Positions 25,685 to 34,961 are shown, numbered from the stretch's first letter. The stretch: DNA of 45,302 nucleotides from an uncultured cyanobacterium (GCA_937899645.1 CALCCD010000113.1:1-45302); one strand, 5' to 3'. Notes: generated by a model not told the origin, from the letters alone. Program-made: numbers and translations.

Positions 25685-25741
25685 TGGCGACGCAGAGCGT
25701 CTGGGGATTGCGTTGCCCACGCGGAGCGTGGGAACGATGCA
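25684..25741 (-). repeat. Right inverted REP end of the RAYT unit
   Basis: The inverse of the left end with one mismatch, in the second hairpin (GACGC-TCT-GCGTC read on the minus strand). It begins GTGG on the plus strand, similar to the conserved GT(A/G)G tetranucleotide that RAYTs recognise next to REP hairpins. Confidence 0.9.
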
Positions 25742-25773
25742 TCGATGCACTGACGATATTTGAGAAGAAAACT

Positions 25774-26310
25774 ATGACTCACCAACTGACAGCGATTCAG
25801 GGAGACATCACCACGCTAGAAGTCGATGTCATTGTCAATGCCGCCAACTCCAGCCTCCTGGGTGGTGGCGGAGTCGATGGCGCAATCCATCGTGCCGCAG
25901 GCCCCGAACTCGTCGAAGAATGCCGCCTTCTGAGAGGGTGCAAAACCGGCCAAGCGAAGATGACGCAGGGCTACGCACTCCCCGCCAAACACGTCATCCA
26001 TACCGTGGGGCCGGTCTGGAATGGAGGTAAGAAAAACGAGCCGGAGTTGCTGGCAAGCTGCTACGCGAACTCCCTCGCGATCGCGGCGGACAATAACCTC
26101 AAATCGATCGCCTTTCCATGCATCAGTACGGGCATCTACGGGTTCCCCAAAGGTCGGGCAGCGAAGATCGCCGTAGCGACCGCTGCCGAATTCCTCGCGA
26201 CGCAAGCCGATCGCGATTGGCGAATTATTTTCTGCTGCTATGGAGCCAGCGACTTCGAGCGGTATTCCCGCTTGCTAGATGCCGATCGAGCAGCGCCAGA
26301 AGATGCGTAG
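25774..26310 (+). CDS. Macrodomain protein (ADP-ribose / O-acetyl-ADP-ribose hydrolase type)
   Basis: A 178-residue single macrodomain. The ADP-ribose pocket motifs are present: [20 protein letters not shown] with the catalytic-type asparagine, [16 protein letters not shown], and [15 protein letters not shown]. Length and motif spacing match stand-alone YmdB/MacroD-type hydrolases, which remove ADP-ribose from proteins or deacetylate O-acetyl-ADP-ribose. ATG 25774 was chosen because the preceding 33 in-frame codons lie inside the REP end. It is only 32 bp downstream of the RAYT unit, so its promoter may lie in or beyond the mobile element. No ADP-ribosyltransferase partner (DarT-like) is adjacent. 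Confidence 0.9.
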   Translation: MTHQLTAIQGDITTLEVDVIVNAANSSLLGGGGVDGAIHRAAGPELVEECRLLRGCKTGQAKMTQGYALPAKHVIHTVGPVWNGGKKNEPELLASCYANSLAIAADNNLKSIAFPCISTGIYGFPKGRAAKIAVATAAEFLATQADRDWRIIFCCYGASDFERYSRLLDADRAAPEDA

Positions 26311-26440
26311 TACGGGCGCGCCATTCGCCTTAAGTTGCAGACGACGGACTGGCTCGCTTAATAAATCTTGATAAGATCGGACGCGGTGGAAGATTCTGTA
26401 ACCAGCGCCCGCCGCCAGCAATCTCAAAGATTTTCGTCCC

Positions 26441-27064
26441 ATGGCAACGATATTGCGCGATCTCAGCTATCGCTACCAGTGGCTCTACGACAGCATCTCC
26501 CGAGTCGCAGCCCTCACCGTCGGCGGCGAAAAACGCTTCCGCACCCTCGCTTTCGCCGACCTCGAAATCGACCCCGACAGCAAAGCCCTCGACCTCTGCT
26601 GCGGCTGCGGCCAAGCCACCGCCTTTCTGCTAGAACGATCGCGCCACGTCACCGGCCTCGATGCCTCGCCCCGCTCGATCGCCAGCGCCCAGCGGAACGT
26701 CCCCGACGCCACCTACGTCGAAGCCTTTGCCCAAGACCTGCCCTTCGAGGACGCCAGCTTCGACCTGGTTCACACCAGCGCCGCCCTCCACGAGATGGAT
26801 CGCGACACCCTGAAAAAAATCCTCTGGGAAGTACATCGCGTCCTCAAACCCGGCGGCGTGTTTGCGCTCGTCGATCTCCACCGCCCCACTAACCCGATCT
26901 TCTGGCCGGGACTTGCGACCTTTATGTGGCTGTTCGAGACCGAAACCGCCTGGAAGCTGCTCGAGACGGACTTGGCCGGACTGATGGCCGCGATCGGATT
27001 TTCGAGCTGCGATCGCCAGCTCCACGCGGGCGGCAGCTTGCAGGTCGTGCGCGCCTACCGTTAA
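26441..27064 (+). CDS. Class I SAM-dependent methyltransferase
   Basis: A 207-residue Rossmann-fold methyltransferase. Motif I is ALDLCCGCGQATAFLLE (about residues 49-65), motif II VTGLDASPRSI, motif IV/post-I FDLVHTSAALHEMD, and VHRVLKPGGVFALVDLH matches the UbiE/Methyltransf_11 group. The N-terminus (MATILRDLSYRYQWLYDSIS) resembles UbiE/MenG-type quinone methyltransferases, but the usual UbiE signature pair is not clear, so no substrate is assigned. The gene ends 44 bp before the pentapeptide protein gene on the same strand. Confidence 0.82.
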   Translation: MATILRDLSYRYQWLYDSISRVAALTVGGEKRFRTLAFADLEIDPDSKALDLCCGCGQATAFLLERSRHVTGLDASPRSIASAQRNVPDATYVEAFAQDLPFEDASFDLVHTSAALHEMDRDTLKKILWEVHRVLKPGGVFALVDLHRPTNPIFWPGLATFMWLFETETAWKLLETDLAGLMAAIGFSSCDRQLHAGGSLQVVRAYR

Positions 27065-27108
27065 ACACCTACCGTTAAACACACGCAGCTCGACCGGAGG
27101 TCGCCCCC

Positions 27109-27921
27109 ATGACAACCCCAACCCGTGCCTGGATGGCCTCGATCGCGGCAGTGGCGATCGCCGCAGCTCCGCTGACTTTTCCCGTCGCCGCCCGCGCCGA
27201 AAGCCTGGTCGATTTGCAAGAGTTGCTCTCGTCCAATGAATGTCCGGGCTGCGACCTGAGCAACGCCGGTCTGGTGTTCGCCGACTTGACGGGCGCGGAC
27301 TTGACCGGGGCGAGCCTGGTGCGCGCCAACCTCAGCCAAAGCAGCCTCGCCGGAGCCGACCTCTCGGGCGCAAACCTGCGCGGCGCGACCCTCGCCGGAG
27401 CCGACCTGACCGGCGCGGATCTCAGCGACGCCGACCTGTCCGGAGCCGACCTGCGCGGCGCGTTCCTCACCGATGCCAACTTCGACGGAGCCGAGCTGGC
27501 GGGCGCGAACCTGCGCGGCGCGATGGGCATCGCCGTGGAGCTGGTGACGATCGAGGAACTGCTGCTTTGGGGCAACGAGCTGGCCGATCGCGGCAACTAC
27601 ACCGGCGCGATCGGCTACTACTCCCAGGCGCTGAATATCGACCCCAACTACGGCGAGGTCTACCTGGCGCGGGGCGTCGCCTACGGCAGCATCGGCGACA
27701 TCGAACGTGCCACCACTGACGGCGAGCGCGCTGCTGAAATCTTCTCGGTCTCGGGCGACCAACAGGGCTACGAGCTGGCGACCGTATTTGTCGCCACTGT
27801 GGAAGCCGCTGCCGAAGCCGCCGAAGAGTCCCAAGGTGGGGGCGGCGGCAGCAACTTTGGCGGGCGGTTGCTCAACCTGGTGGGCAGCATTGGCGGTCTA
27901 CTGCTGCGGAGCCTGTTTTAG
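27109..27921 (+). CDS. Exported pentapeptide-repeat protein with TPR motifs
   Basis: A 270-residue protein. The signal peptide is about residues 8-30 ([19 protein letters not shown]). A run of A(D/N)LxX pentapeptides (about 45-140; for example [18 protein letters not shown]) should form a right-handed beta-helix. One to two TPR repeats follow (about 147-205; [20 protein letters not shown]). The tail is Gly-rich and then hydrophobic ([17 protein letters not shown]), possibly a membrane contact. A good ribosome-binding site (GGAGG) precedes ATG 27109. Pentapeptide proteins are abundant in cyanobacteria, many lumenal or periplasmic, mostly of unknown role. The gene converges on the PBP gene with 10 bp between stops. 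Confidence 0.87.
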   Translation: MTTPTRAWMASIAAVAIAAAPLTFPVAARAESLVDLQELLSSNECPGCDLSNAGLVFADLTGADLTGASLVRANLSQSSLAGADLSGANLRGATLAGADLTGADLSDADLSGADLRGAFLTDANFDGAELAGANLRGAMGIAVELVTIEELLLWGNELADRGNYTGAIGYYSQALNIDPNYGEVYLARGVAYGSIGDIERATTDGERAAEIFSVSGDQQGYELATVFVATVEAAAEAAEESQGGGGGSNFGGRLLNLVGSIGGLLLRSLF

Positions 27922-27931
27922 TTGTGAGCTG

Positions 27932-30298
27932 CTAGCGTCCGACGATGCGGCGCGTGTAGTCGCTCCAGAGCGAGGCCGCCGCGCTGCTGCTGCTGCCAGT
28001 GGGGTCGTTGTTGTCGTTGCCGAGCCAGACGCCCGTGACGATCGAACGTTCCGGCACATAGCCGACGAATAGCAGATCGACCGCGTCGTTGGTCGTGCCC
28101 GTCTTGCCCGCCTCGCCAAGCCCGACCGCCGCCGCGCTGCCCGTACCGCCCGCCACGACACCGCGCAGCAGTTCCGTCAGCGTCAGCGCCGTATCCACCG
28201 ACAGCGCCTCGGCCTGGGAGCCGCGATCGCTCGCGAAATCGTAGACGACGCGGCAGGTGTTGGGGTCGTTGCGATCGACGCAGTCGCCGCTGTCGAGGAT
28301 GCGGCGAATCAGGTGCGGGCGCATCCACTGGCCGCGATTGGCGATCGCGCCGTACGCGCCGGTCATCTCCATCAGCGTCACCTCGCTCTGACCGAGCACC
28401 AGGCCGGGGACTGGATTGAGCTCTGACTCGATGCCCATATCCCTCGCCAAACGGACGATTCTGCCCAGGCCCGCTTCCTGCGCGACCCGCAGCGCCACGA
28501 CGTTCTCCGACTGCGCCATGCCGGTGTACATATTCGTCGCGCCGCCCGTCCGCTGACAGCCCTCGAAAAACTGCCCCTTCCAGTTCAGGCCGCTACAGTC
28601 GTAGGCTTTCCCGGGCGAGATGCCCTGCTCGAGGGCAGCGGCATAGGCGAACACCTTGAACGTCGAACCCGGTTGGCGCACGGCCTGGGTCGCGCGATTG
28701 AACTGGCTTTCCGCGTAGTCGGAGCCGCCGACCATCGCGATCGTCTCGCCGTTGCGGAAGTCCAGCGTCACCAACGCGCCCTGCGTGACGCCGCCCGTTG
28801 CGGCCAGCTTTTCCGCCATCGCCGCCTCCGCTTCTACCTGCATATTCGGGTCGAGACCGGTTTCGACGATCAGGTTACCCTCACGCGCGAACTGGACGCC
28901 GAGCAGGTCTTCCATCTCCAGGAAAATCTGGTTGTAGAAGTAGGGCGCGACGGTTTCCTCGAGGATCTCGATCGCGCGGGGATTGATTTCGACGCGCGAT
29001 CGCCGGGCGCGATCGGCCTCTTCTTGATTGACATAACCTTTAGCGCGCATCCGAGCGATGACCCGATCGCGGTAGGCGATCGCTTCGTCGTAGTTATCGA
29101 TCGGGTTGAGGCTATTGGGTGCGGGCAAAATCCCCACCAGCGTCGAAGCCTCCGCCAGCGTCAGCTCTTTCGCGGGCTTGGCGAAATAAAACTGCGCCGC
29201 GTCCTCAAAGCCAAACAGGTCGATGCCCATAAACACGCGGTTCAGATACAGCATCAAAATCTGATCCTTGCTGTAGACCATCTCCAGCTTCAGCGCGACG
29301 ATCGCCTCGCGAATCTTGCGCCCCGCCGAATCCTCAGTGCCCACATAGTCGCGATAGAGGCTGCGCGCGACCTGCTGCGTAATCGTACTCGCCCCCTCGC
29401 GAATCTCACCGCCTCGGATGTTGGTGACCAGTGCCCGCGCGATACCCAGCGGATCGACGCCCAAGTGCCAGTTAAAGCGCGTATCCTCCGAGGAAATCAC
29501 CGCCTTGGGCAGATACGGCCCGAACTCGCTGATGCGATCGTGCTCGACATGGGTGGTGCTGTAGGGCTCGCGCAGGGGCTTGTTGTTACGGTCGTAAATC
29601 ACCACCGGGCCGATCGTCGAAGGCGGCAGCGGGCGCACCTGGAATTTCTGCCACTCCACGAAAATAAACAGCGCCAGCAGCGCCGAAACGCCGGTCACGC
29701 CATAGAGCCCGTATTGGAAAATCCGCGCGTAGATCGGCGGCGGATCGACAAACTCGATCGTCACGCCATCCGCCAGCTCCGGCGGGCCGAGCGTCAGCAC
29801 ATCGCCGTGTTTGAGTTCGATGCGCTCGATGCGTTGCTTGCCGCGATAGAGGCCGTTGGTGGATTTGCGGTCTTTGAGAACGAAGGGCGAGCGGCGATCG
29901 CGGCTGTTGCGCGAAATCGACAGGTGCTCTTTGCTGGCGATGTTGGAGTTGACCTTAATCTCGCAGCTCGACGATCGCCCGAGCAGGTAGCGCTCGCCGA
30001 CTAGGTTGAAGTCCCGTGTGGTGACGTTGCCTTCGGTAATCCGCAGCTTCGGGACGCGCGCCTCTTCCTTGAGTTCGGGCGCGTTAAAGCCGATTTTCTC
30101 CGCGACCTTCAGCACCGTGCCGAGCAGCGTTTTCGGCGGTGACGCTGGCGGCGGCGCGGGCTCTGGCGAGGTGGGTCTGGTCGATGTCGGCTTCGGCTGG
30201 AGCTGCGCGTCCTGCGATCGGCTCTGCGGCGCGCGATCGCCGGGGCGGGGTTCGGACGACGAGGGGGGACGAGAATTCGGATCGGGGGGGACGTTCAT
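27932..30298 (-). CDS. FHA-domain class A penicillin-binding protein (PBP1A-like)
   Basis: A 788-residue bifunctional peptidoglycan synthase. A cytosolic Pro/Ser-rich tail (about 1-70) precedes an FHA domain (about 90-190; RYLLGRSSSCEIKV, SKEHLSISRN, DRKSTNGLY). One transmembrane helix (about 195-215) leads to a GT51 glycosyltransferase domain with catalytic Glu271 in SSEDTRFNWH and the GASTITQQVARSLY motif. The transpeptidase domain has the STFK-type site with Ser545 (RQPGSTFKVF), SEN (AQSENVVAL) and KTG (GEAGKTGTTND). It polymerises and crosslinks peptidoglycan at the membrane. The FHA domain implies control by threonine phosphorylation; such FHA-PBPs are known in cyanobacteria. All active sites are intact. 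Confidence 0.94.
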   Translation of the reverse strand: MNVPPDPNSRPPSSSEPRPGDRAPQSRSQDAQLQPKPTSTRPTSPEPAPPPASPPKTLLGTVLKVAEKIGFNAPELKEEARVPKLRITEGNVTTRDFNLVGERYLLGRSSSCEIKVNSNIASKEHLSISRNSRDRRSPFVLKDRKSTNGLYRGKQRIERIELKHGDVLTLGPPELADGVTIEFVDPPPIYARIFQYGLYGVTGVSALLALFIFVEWQKFQVRPLPPSTIGPVVIYDRNNKPLREPYSTTHVEHDRISEFGPYLPKAVISSEDTRFNWHLGVDPLGIARALVTNIRGGEIREGASTITQQVARSLYRDYVGTEDSAGRKIREAIVALKLEMVYSKDQILMLYLNRVFMGIDLFGFEDAAQFYFAKPAKELTLAEASTLVGILPAPNSLNPIDNYDEAIAYRDRVIARMRAKGYVNQEEADRARRSRVEINPRAIEILEETVAPYFYNQIFLEMEDLLGVQFAREGNLIVETGLDPNMQVEAEAAMAEKLAATGGVTQGALVTLDFRNGETIAMVGGSDYAESQFNRATQAVRQPGSTFKVFAYAAALEQGISPGKAYDCSGLNWKGQFFEGCQRTGGATNMYTGMAQSENVVALRVAQEAGLGRIVRLARDMGIESELNPVPGLVLGQSEVTLMEMTGAYGAIANRGQWMRPHLIRRILDSGDCVDRNDPNTCRVVYDFASDRGSQAEALSVDTALTLTELLRGVVAGGTGSAAAVGLGEAGKTGTTNDAVDLLFVGYVPERSIVTGVWLGNDNNDPTGSSSSAAASLWSDYTRRIVGR

Positions 30299-30656
30299 GC
30301 ACTGCTCTTTACAACGTGCGCTTGGGGCAACTCAGCCTCCGATCCGAGTGTAGCGGAAAGCTTTGCGGATGCGTTTTCGCGCCAACATTGCAAGCAAGGA
30401 GAGACGTTAAAAATTCCCCCCAGAGAACGGCTTCAGAAGACGTGTAACCGTAAGTGCGGGGAATCCTAACCTAGGACAAACGCATACTAACTTTTGCTCA
30501 AGCGAGAGAGCTGGGGTCGTAGCGGTTGAGCGGCTCAAACCATTCTCGATTTTTCTCAACGAGACAACAGCTTCTAGCCCGTATTGCGAAAAATGGAGAG
30601 TATGTGTTTGCCCTTAGCCTATGCCGCCTTGGTGGACAGACCCCAATATGGCTCTA
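30299..30656. other. Intergenic region between lpdA and the FHA-PBP gene
   Basis: These 358 bp are AT-richer than the flanks. ATTCCCC (30413-30419) can pair with GGGGAAT (30458-30464) around an inner ACGG/CCGT pairing, which could be a structured leader or small RNA, but I recognise no family (no 6S, tmRNA, SRP or riboswitch signature). The minus-strand promoter of the PBP gene should lie near 30300-30400. Confidence 0.3.
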
Positions 30657-32102
30657 CTAGTGCGCGCCAACCAGTGTTCGCTTGTACGCCTCATCCAGCA
30701 CTTCCGAAAGCGTCGGGTGCGTGTGGACTTTAAACGCCAGCTTGCGTACTGACTGACGCTCGGCGATCGCGTTGGCCGCCTCCTGAATCAGATCCGCCGC
30801 GTGGATGCCGATGATATGCGCGCCGAGCAGTTCGCCCGTATCTTCGCGGTAAATCACCTTCGCGAGGCCGTCGGTTTCGTTCTCTGCCAGCGCCTTCGAG
30901 TTGGCTTTAAAGTACGTCCGCGCCGAAGCAACTTTGAAGCCTTCTTCCTCGCCCATTTCCTTCGCCTGCTGCTCGGTGAGGCCGACGAAGCTGATTTCCG
31001 GGTGGGTGAACGCCGCCGCCGGGATGCTGCGATAGTCCACGGTCATCGGGTTGCCGCAGATGGTCTCGACGACCGCAATGCCCTGCGCCGACGCCGCGTG
31101 CGCCAGCATCATCTTGCCGGTGGCGTCGCCGATCGCCCAGAGGTTGTCGATCTGCTTGTCGCCCGCCATGACGTGCAGGTCGTCGGAAACGGGGATGAAG
31201 CCGGGACGCTCGATCGTCACGCCCAGCGCTTCCAGGTTCAGATCTTTGGTGTTCGGCACGCGACCGGTGGCGACCAGGCACGCATCGACTTCAAGGGTTT
31301 CGACCGGCTCCTTGGTGTCGGCATCAATTAGCTCGATCGTCACCGGCGAGCCCGCCGAACCGGGCGTCACTTTCGCGGCGAATACACCCGCGTGGGTTTC
31401 GATATCGCGGTTCTCCACCAGGACGCGCTTGGCAATTTTGGCGATATCGGGGTCGAAGGTGGGCATCACCTTATCCATCGCTTCGATGATGGTGATTTCG
31501 CAGCCCAACGCCGAGTACACGTCGGCGAATTCGAGGCCGATGTAGCCGCTACCGACGATCGCGACCCAGGGCGGCAGGCTCTCGAGCTTGATGGCGTCAT
31601 CGCTGGTGAAGACGGTTTTGCCGTCGATTTCGATGCCGCGCGGCACGAAGGGAACCGAACCGGGCGCGAGGATGACGTTATCGGCGGTGAAAGTTTTTTC
31701 GCCGTCGGCCATCTCGACCGAGACTTTCTGCGCGTCGAGAACTTTGCCGAAGCCTTCGATGACATCCACGCCCATCCGCGTCATGCTGTTGCCCATATTC
31801 GAGCGGATGTTGGCGACGAGGTTGGCGGCGTGGTCGGCGATCGCCTGGCGATCGAACTGGACGCCGCCGACGCGCACGCCCATCGATTCGAGGTGGTCAG
31901 TTTGGCTCAGCTCGCGGACGCGACCGGACGCGGCGAGTAGCGCTTTTGAGGGGATGCAGCCGCGGTTGACGCAGGTTCCACCCATTTCGGCAGCTTCGAC
32001 GATCGCGGTTTTCAGCCCCTTGCCGACGGCATGAATCGCCGCGCCGTGGCCGCCGACGCCTGCGCCGACGATAATCAAATCGTAGTCAAATCCTTGGCTC
32101 AT
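30657..32102 (-). CDS. lpdA: Dihydrolipoyl dehydrogenase (E3)
   Basis: A 481-residue FAD/NAD disulfide oxidoreductase. The FAD motif [17 protein letters not shown] is at about 13-29. The redox-active pair Cys44/Cys49 lies in [16 protein letters not shown]-binding [17 protein letters not shown] is present, and the C-terminal dimer motif [14 protein letters not shown] carries the His-Glu base pair. It reoxidises lipoamide in pyruvate dehydrogenase and glycine cleavage. The length and GCIPSK motif are typical of cyanobacterial LpdA, making glutathione reductase or mercuric reductase unlikely. It is preceded 143 bp upstream by an unrelated small gene on the same strand. Confidence 0.96.
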   Translation of the reverse strand: MSQGFDYDLIIVGAGVGGHGAAIHAVGKGLKTAIVEAAEMGGTCVNRGCIPSKALLAASGRVRELSQTDHLESMGVRVGGVQFDRQAIADHAANLVANIRSNMGNSMTRMGVDVIEGFGKVLDAQKVSVEMADGEKTFTADNVILAPGSVPFVPRGIEIDGKTVFTSDDAIKLESLPPWVAIVGSGYIGLEFADVYSALGCEITIIEAMDKVMPTFDPDIAKIAKRVLVENRDIETHAGVFAAKVTPGSAGSPVTIELIDADTKEPVETLEVDACLVATGRVPNTKDLNLEALGVTIERPGFIPVSDDLHVMAGDKQIDNLWAIGDATGKMMLAHAASAQGIAVVETICGNPMTVDYRSIPAAAFTHPEISFVGLTEQQAKEMGEEEGFKVASARTYFKANSKALAENETDGLAKVIYREDTGELLGAHIIGIHAADLIQEAANAIAERQSVRKLAFKVHTHPTLSEVLDEAYKRTLVGAH

Positions 32103-32230
32103 TCTTCCTCGCTCCGGTTGATTCTCTCGGGTTATTCCTCTCCAGTCTCCCTATTCTCGATCGCTCAGGCCGATCGGACAACTGGACTCGCGCTCTGCCC
32201 GAAATCGAGATGCGGCGAATGAGTCGTGAC

Positions 32231-32247
32231 AGAGGCGAGCCGCCTCT
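32231..32247 (-). terminator. Small GC-rich hairpin at the end of the PIN-like gene
   Basis: AGAGGCG (32231-32237) pairs with CGCCTCT (32241-32247) around a 3-base loop, overlapping the stop codon of the gene at 32246. No T-run follows. It could be a weak terminator or a short REP-like palindrome. Confidence 0.3.
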
Positions 32248-32923
32248 ACAAAAGGAAGCGTAAAAAGACAGCCAAGCGCTCGCGAACCTGACGCCAAATC
32301 CTCAACAACCGCTCCGAACTAGGGTGCGAAAACCCTAGCGGAACGAGTATTCCACTCGGCTCGCTGCGCCAATCGGTCGTCCAGCCATTCTTGTCGATGT
32401 TGATCGCGAAATGGCGGGGACTCGTCACGAACATTGTGGCGTTTTCTCGTTTGCCGCACTCATCTTCTGCCAGACCGATCGAGACGCGACCAAAGCCTCT
32501 GCGCCGAATTCTTTCAGCATTACAAGGATTCTGTGCGAAGTTTTCTGGTTCCCGACTGATTATTCCATCGACAGAAATCGAAACAGCCGCCGCGAGTCGA
32601 AGACAGTCTGCACCAACACGCAACTGTGGAAAAGTGGCTGCGAACTCATGTAAATCACAGTCTTCTACGAGTGTGCGAACATTCTTTTGAATGAGAATTA
32701 CATTCTCGCGCAGGCGGTCTCTTCTGTGCAGTGCTTGAATGACATAGGGTCGTCTCATCCAGCTCTGAACGTTTTCACAATCCCCTTGAATCATGTAGAA
32801 AATATGGCTCTTTCGACGGATACAGTCTGAAAGAGAGTTTAAATACAGACAACTCGTCCGCAAACTGTCGTTTGCCATCAGAAACAGGGCCTGAAACAGG
32901 TTGGGTGTGATTAGAAACCGCAT
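32246..32923 (-). CDS. Possible degenerate PIN-domain protein
   Basis: A 225-residue protein not clearly recognised. Its first half is PIN-like in order: a start MRFLITPNLFQALFL where VapC-type proteins have LLDTNV, and a later ADCLRLAAAVSISVDGIISR where PIN proteins have DALHLASAxxxxxDxxxTRD. The first catalytic Asp appears replaced (Thr-Pro-Asn), while the Asp in ADCLRLA is kept, so nuclease activity is doubtful. The second half (about 145-225) has no family I know. Most such cyanobacterial proteins are toxin-like; a ribbon-helix-helix gene lies 337 bp upstream on the same strand, too far for a classical toxin-antitoxin overlap. Confidence 0.45.
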   Translation of the reverse strand: MRFLITPNLFQALFLMANDSLRTSCLYLNSLSDCIRRKSHIFYMIQGDCENVQSWMRRPYVIQALHRRDRLRENVILIQKNVRTLVEDCDLHEFAATFPQLRVGADCLRLAAAVSISVDGIISREPENFAQNPCNAERIRRRGFGRVSIGLAEDECGKRENATMFVTSPRHFAINIDKNGWTTDWRSEPSGILVPLGFSHPSSERLLRIWRQVRERLAVFLRFLL

Positions 32924-33260
32924 ATTCTTCTTCGTCAGTATGTCTCTCGTCTGGACTCTCGTCCGGGCGAAAAGGCAGCGACAGCAAGAAGAGTCGAGCT
33001 ATCTTCCAGCCCTTTCAGCAATATTTATCGACACTCCCCATCACGACACGAAGAACAAAACGCCTCGCAAGACAGCGAAAGTTTTTTTCCAAAAAGGCCG
33101 CTCGATCGAGCACCGACATTAACAGAATGCCGAATCGTTCGACGCGGTCTTTCCAGCTGAAGTTCAAGCCGTCTTTTCGAGCTTTCGCTCTCGTATCGAG
33201 CTACAACAATAAGTTGTATCTATATTATTTGCGTCTAGTATACGATGTCATGGGATCAAC
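32924..33260. other. AT-rich intergenic region between PIN-like and RHH genes
   Basis: 337 bp with long A/T runs (for example around 33080-33100). No recognisable gene, RNA or strong hairpin. It separates two same-strand genes and may hold the promoter of the PIN-like gene. Confidence 0.4.
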
Positions 33261-33653
33261 TCATCGTTTAGTGCTTGCTTTTTCGAGATTCTCACTATTT
33301 TCTGACGCTGTGTCTTGCGCCTGAAGGACGACACTAGCGACTTCCACCAATCGCTCTTTAATCACGGCGAGAACGTCTTGACTATCGAGCTGACTTTTCA
33401 AAATCTGTCTCAGCACCTCGTCGCTTAAGGAACTCTTCGCAGAAACGGGTACGGCAACAGAAGGAGAGTAGACGTGGGCTGGAAGCTCGTCGGAAAATTC
33501 TGCAAGTTCGTCTTGTCTGAGACCGCGCGTGATATATCGATTAATTAGCGATGTGATAGTCGTACCTTGTTCGTCTGCGACGTGGTGAAGCTTTTCTTTC
33601 AGCCCTTTTCCGATACGCAAGCTGAAGATAATTTTTTCATTTCTCGTGGACAT
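33261..33653 (-). CDS. Ribbon-helix-helix (Arc/CopG-type) DNA-binding protein
   Basis: A 130-residue protein. The N-terminal ~50 residues (KIIFSLRIGKGLKEKLHHVA, then DEQGTTITSLINRYITRGLR) have the beta-strand, helix, helix pattern of Arc/MetJ/CopG repressors, with alternating residues in the strand for DNA contacts. The remaining ~80 residues are helical and polar, possibly for oligomerisation or partner binding. Such proteins are commonly antitoxins or plasmid/phage repressors. No toxin gene overlaps it. The 518-bp AT-rich region upstream, with an ATATGCATAT dyad near 33901, could hold its own operator (inference). Confidence 0.6.
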   Translation of the reverse strand: MSTRNEKIIFSLRIGKGLKEKLHHVADEQGTTITSLINRYITRGLRQDELAEFSDELPAHVYSPSVAVPVSAKSSLSDEVLRQILKSQLDSQDVLAVIKERLVEVASVVLQAQDTASENSENLEKASTKR

Positions 33654-34171
33654 TTGAAGATTCGATCCTTAGTTCTGCGGCTGACCGGCGATGCATCGAA
33701 AGCAGGTCGGGAGCGCGCGCAACTCCGCGTCCTCTGGAGCTGCATCATGCGCTACGGCGAGCGCGCCGCCGTCCCCAACGACTCATCGGCTCGATAGTGT
33801 TGCCATCTCAAACCCGACTTTATGATATGCGCCGCGCCTTGGACACGATCCAAATAGTACACACAAAAAGCCGGTCGAGTCAACACTTTAAACACACATA
33901 ATATGCATATTTTTGTATACGAACACCGGTCTCGGCGCGCTTTCTCGTGCCAGTGCTCGCCGAACGAGACGGATTCAGGCCCATGAGCACGAGACAAAAC
34001 GAAAGCCGATCTTAACTCCTGAGTATTTTTACCTGCCCGCAGGGAGAAGAGTCCGAGAACGAAGTCAGCGATCGGGACGCTGAAGATCGTGCGCTCGACG
34101 CATCCTTAGGGTGAGGATCGCAGTACCCAGAAGGAATATAGATTGAAATATATGTTTTATATGTATAAAAT
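33654..34171. other. AT-rich divergent intergenic region
   Basis: These 518 bp separate the RHH gene (-) from the zinc-ribbon gene (+). They are AT-richer than the window average, with ATATGCATAT near 33901-33910 and TATATGTATAAAATATG next to the plus-strand start. No open frame here looks coding. The region probably holds two promoters; no repeats or RNA families are recognised. Confidence 0.45.
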
Positions 34172-34480
34172 ATGGACAAACGAACTTCTCGAATGAGGTC
34201 GAGGCGTTTGGATGCTTACTTTAGTTCTCCCGAGAGGCGAAAAGCCGTGATGCTAACCCCCACTCCACATGAGTATCAAGTCCGCTGTCCGAAATGCGGC
34301 AAAAGTACGATCGTAAAGCACGGAGATAATATGTACGTCTGTATAGACCATCGATGTGGATATCGAACTGACGTATCAGATCCTTTTTGGGGTTGGGGGC
34401 ACGATCTTTGGGGATGCCTGCCGACTTCTTTGCTGGTGCTGTTCGTGTTCGGCTTCTTCTTGGCGATTTACGGCGGATAA
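34172..34480 (+). CDS. Small zinc-ribbon membrane protein, unknown function
   Basis: A 102-residue protein. A basic N-terminus (KRTSRMRSRRLDAYF) precedes a zinc ribbon (about 40-66) with two cysteine pairs: CPKC and CIDHRC. A C-terminal transmembrane helix (about 82-100, TSLLVLFVFGFFLAIYGG) makes it a tail-anchored protein with the ribbon in the cytosol. It has no family I can name. The promoter-like TATAAAAT just upstream of ATG 34172 supports expression. Its stop codon begins a short GC hairpin (34479-34499). Confidence 0.55.
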   Translation: MDKRTSRMRSRRLDAYFSSPERRKAVMLTPTPHEYQVRCPKCGKSTIVKHGDNMYVCIDHRCGYRTDVSDPFWGWGHDLWGCLPTSLLVLFVFGFFLAIYGG

Positions 34481-34499
34481 GGCGCGATCGCTCCGCCTT
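34479..34499 (+). terminator. Possible terminator hairpin after the zinc-ribbon gene
   Basis: AAGGCG (34479-34484) pairs with CGCCTT (34494-34499) around a loop that is a HIP1 octamer core, followed by only TTT partly inside the stem. The stem is short, so this is a weak call. Confidence 0.35.
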
Positions 34500-34631
34500 T
34501 GGGACGCAATTTCTGAGGTGGGGCGTCGCTGTTACGGGGATTGAGAAGCGATCGAAAATCCCCCGGCGGAGTGCGGTGTAACCTAGAGGCATGCGACCGA
34601 CCCATCGTTCTCTTCGCTCTTGCCGCAATTC

Positions 34632-34961
34632 ATGCTCGAACAATTTCAACAGCGCCTCGATGCTCTCAAAACCGAGTACGCCTCGAGCCAGAACGCAATG
34701 GCCGATCTCAATGCCAAGCGCGCGGCCTTGCGCGACACGATGCTGCGGCTCTCGGGTGCGATTCAGGTTCTAGAAGAAGAGCTGACCCGCGCTGGTAACC
34801 CCGGTGCCGCGCCGCCAAGCGCCCTGAGCGAGACGCCCGCATCGACGGCGGTTCCGGGGACGGCTTCCAGCTCGACTTCCGGTGCGGCTATCAACGCGGT
34901 TCCTAACGCGATTCCGCTGCCCAGCACCTACGAAATTCTCGACGCGAACGATTCTGTATGA
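34632..34961 (+). CDS. Small coiled-coil protein, unknown function
   Basis: A 109-residue protein. Residues ~1-55 (MLEQFQQRLDALKTEYASSQ, ending VLEEELTRAG) form a regular heptad coiled coil. The second half is Ala/Ser/Thr/Pro-rich and probably disordered, ending STYEILDANDSV. No known family. Its stop overlaps the next gene's start by 4 bp (34958-34961), a strong sign of translational coupling. ATG 34632 was preferred over TTG 34620. Confidence 0.6.
   Translation: MLEQFQQRLDALKTEYASSQNAMADLNAKRAALRDTMLRLSGAIQVLEEELTRAGNPGAAPPSALSETPASTAVPGTASSSTSGAAINAVPNAIPLPSTYEILDANDSV

Larger units (their letters stand above)
25069..25741 (+). mobile_element. Complete RAYT/REP transposable unit
   Basis: The 673-bp unit consists of a transposase gene flanked by 58-bp inverted REP sequences that differ at one base. 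It sits between the permease-kinase gene and the macrodomain gene. The near-identity of the ends suggests recent movement or gene conversion. No clear target-site duplication is visible, as expected for HuH single-strand transposition. Confidence 0.85.

Noticed and set aside
28673-30004. 443-codon open frame on the plus strand
   Set aside because: It is exactly antisense to the FHA-PBP gene, whose motifs are unmistakable; the product is Arg/His/Asp-rich, as shadow frames in GC-rich DNA are.
30413-30464. Stem-loop that might be a small RNA or riboswitch
   Set aside because: Only a 7-bp outer stem and 4-bp inner stem, with no match to an RNA family I know.
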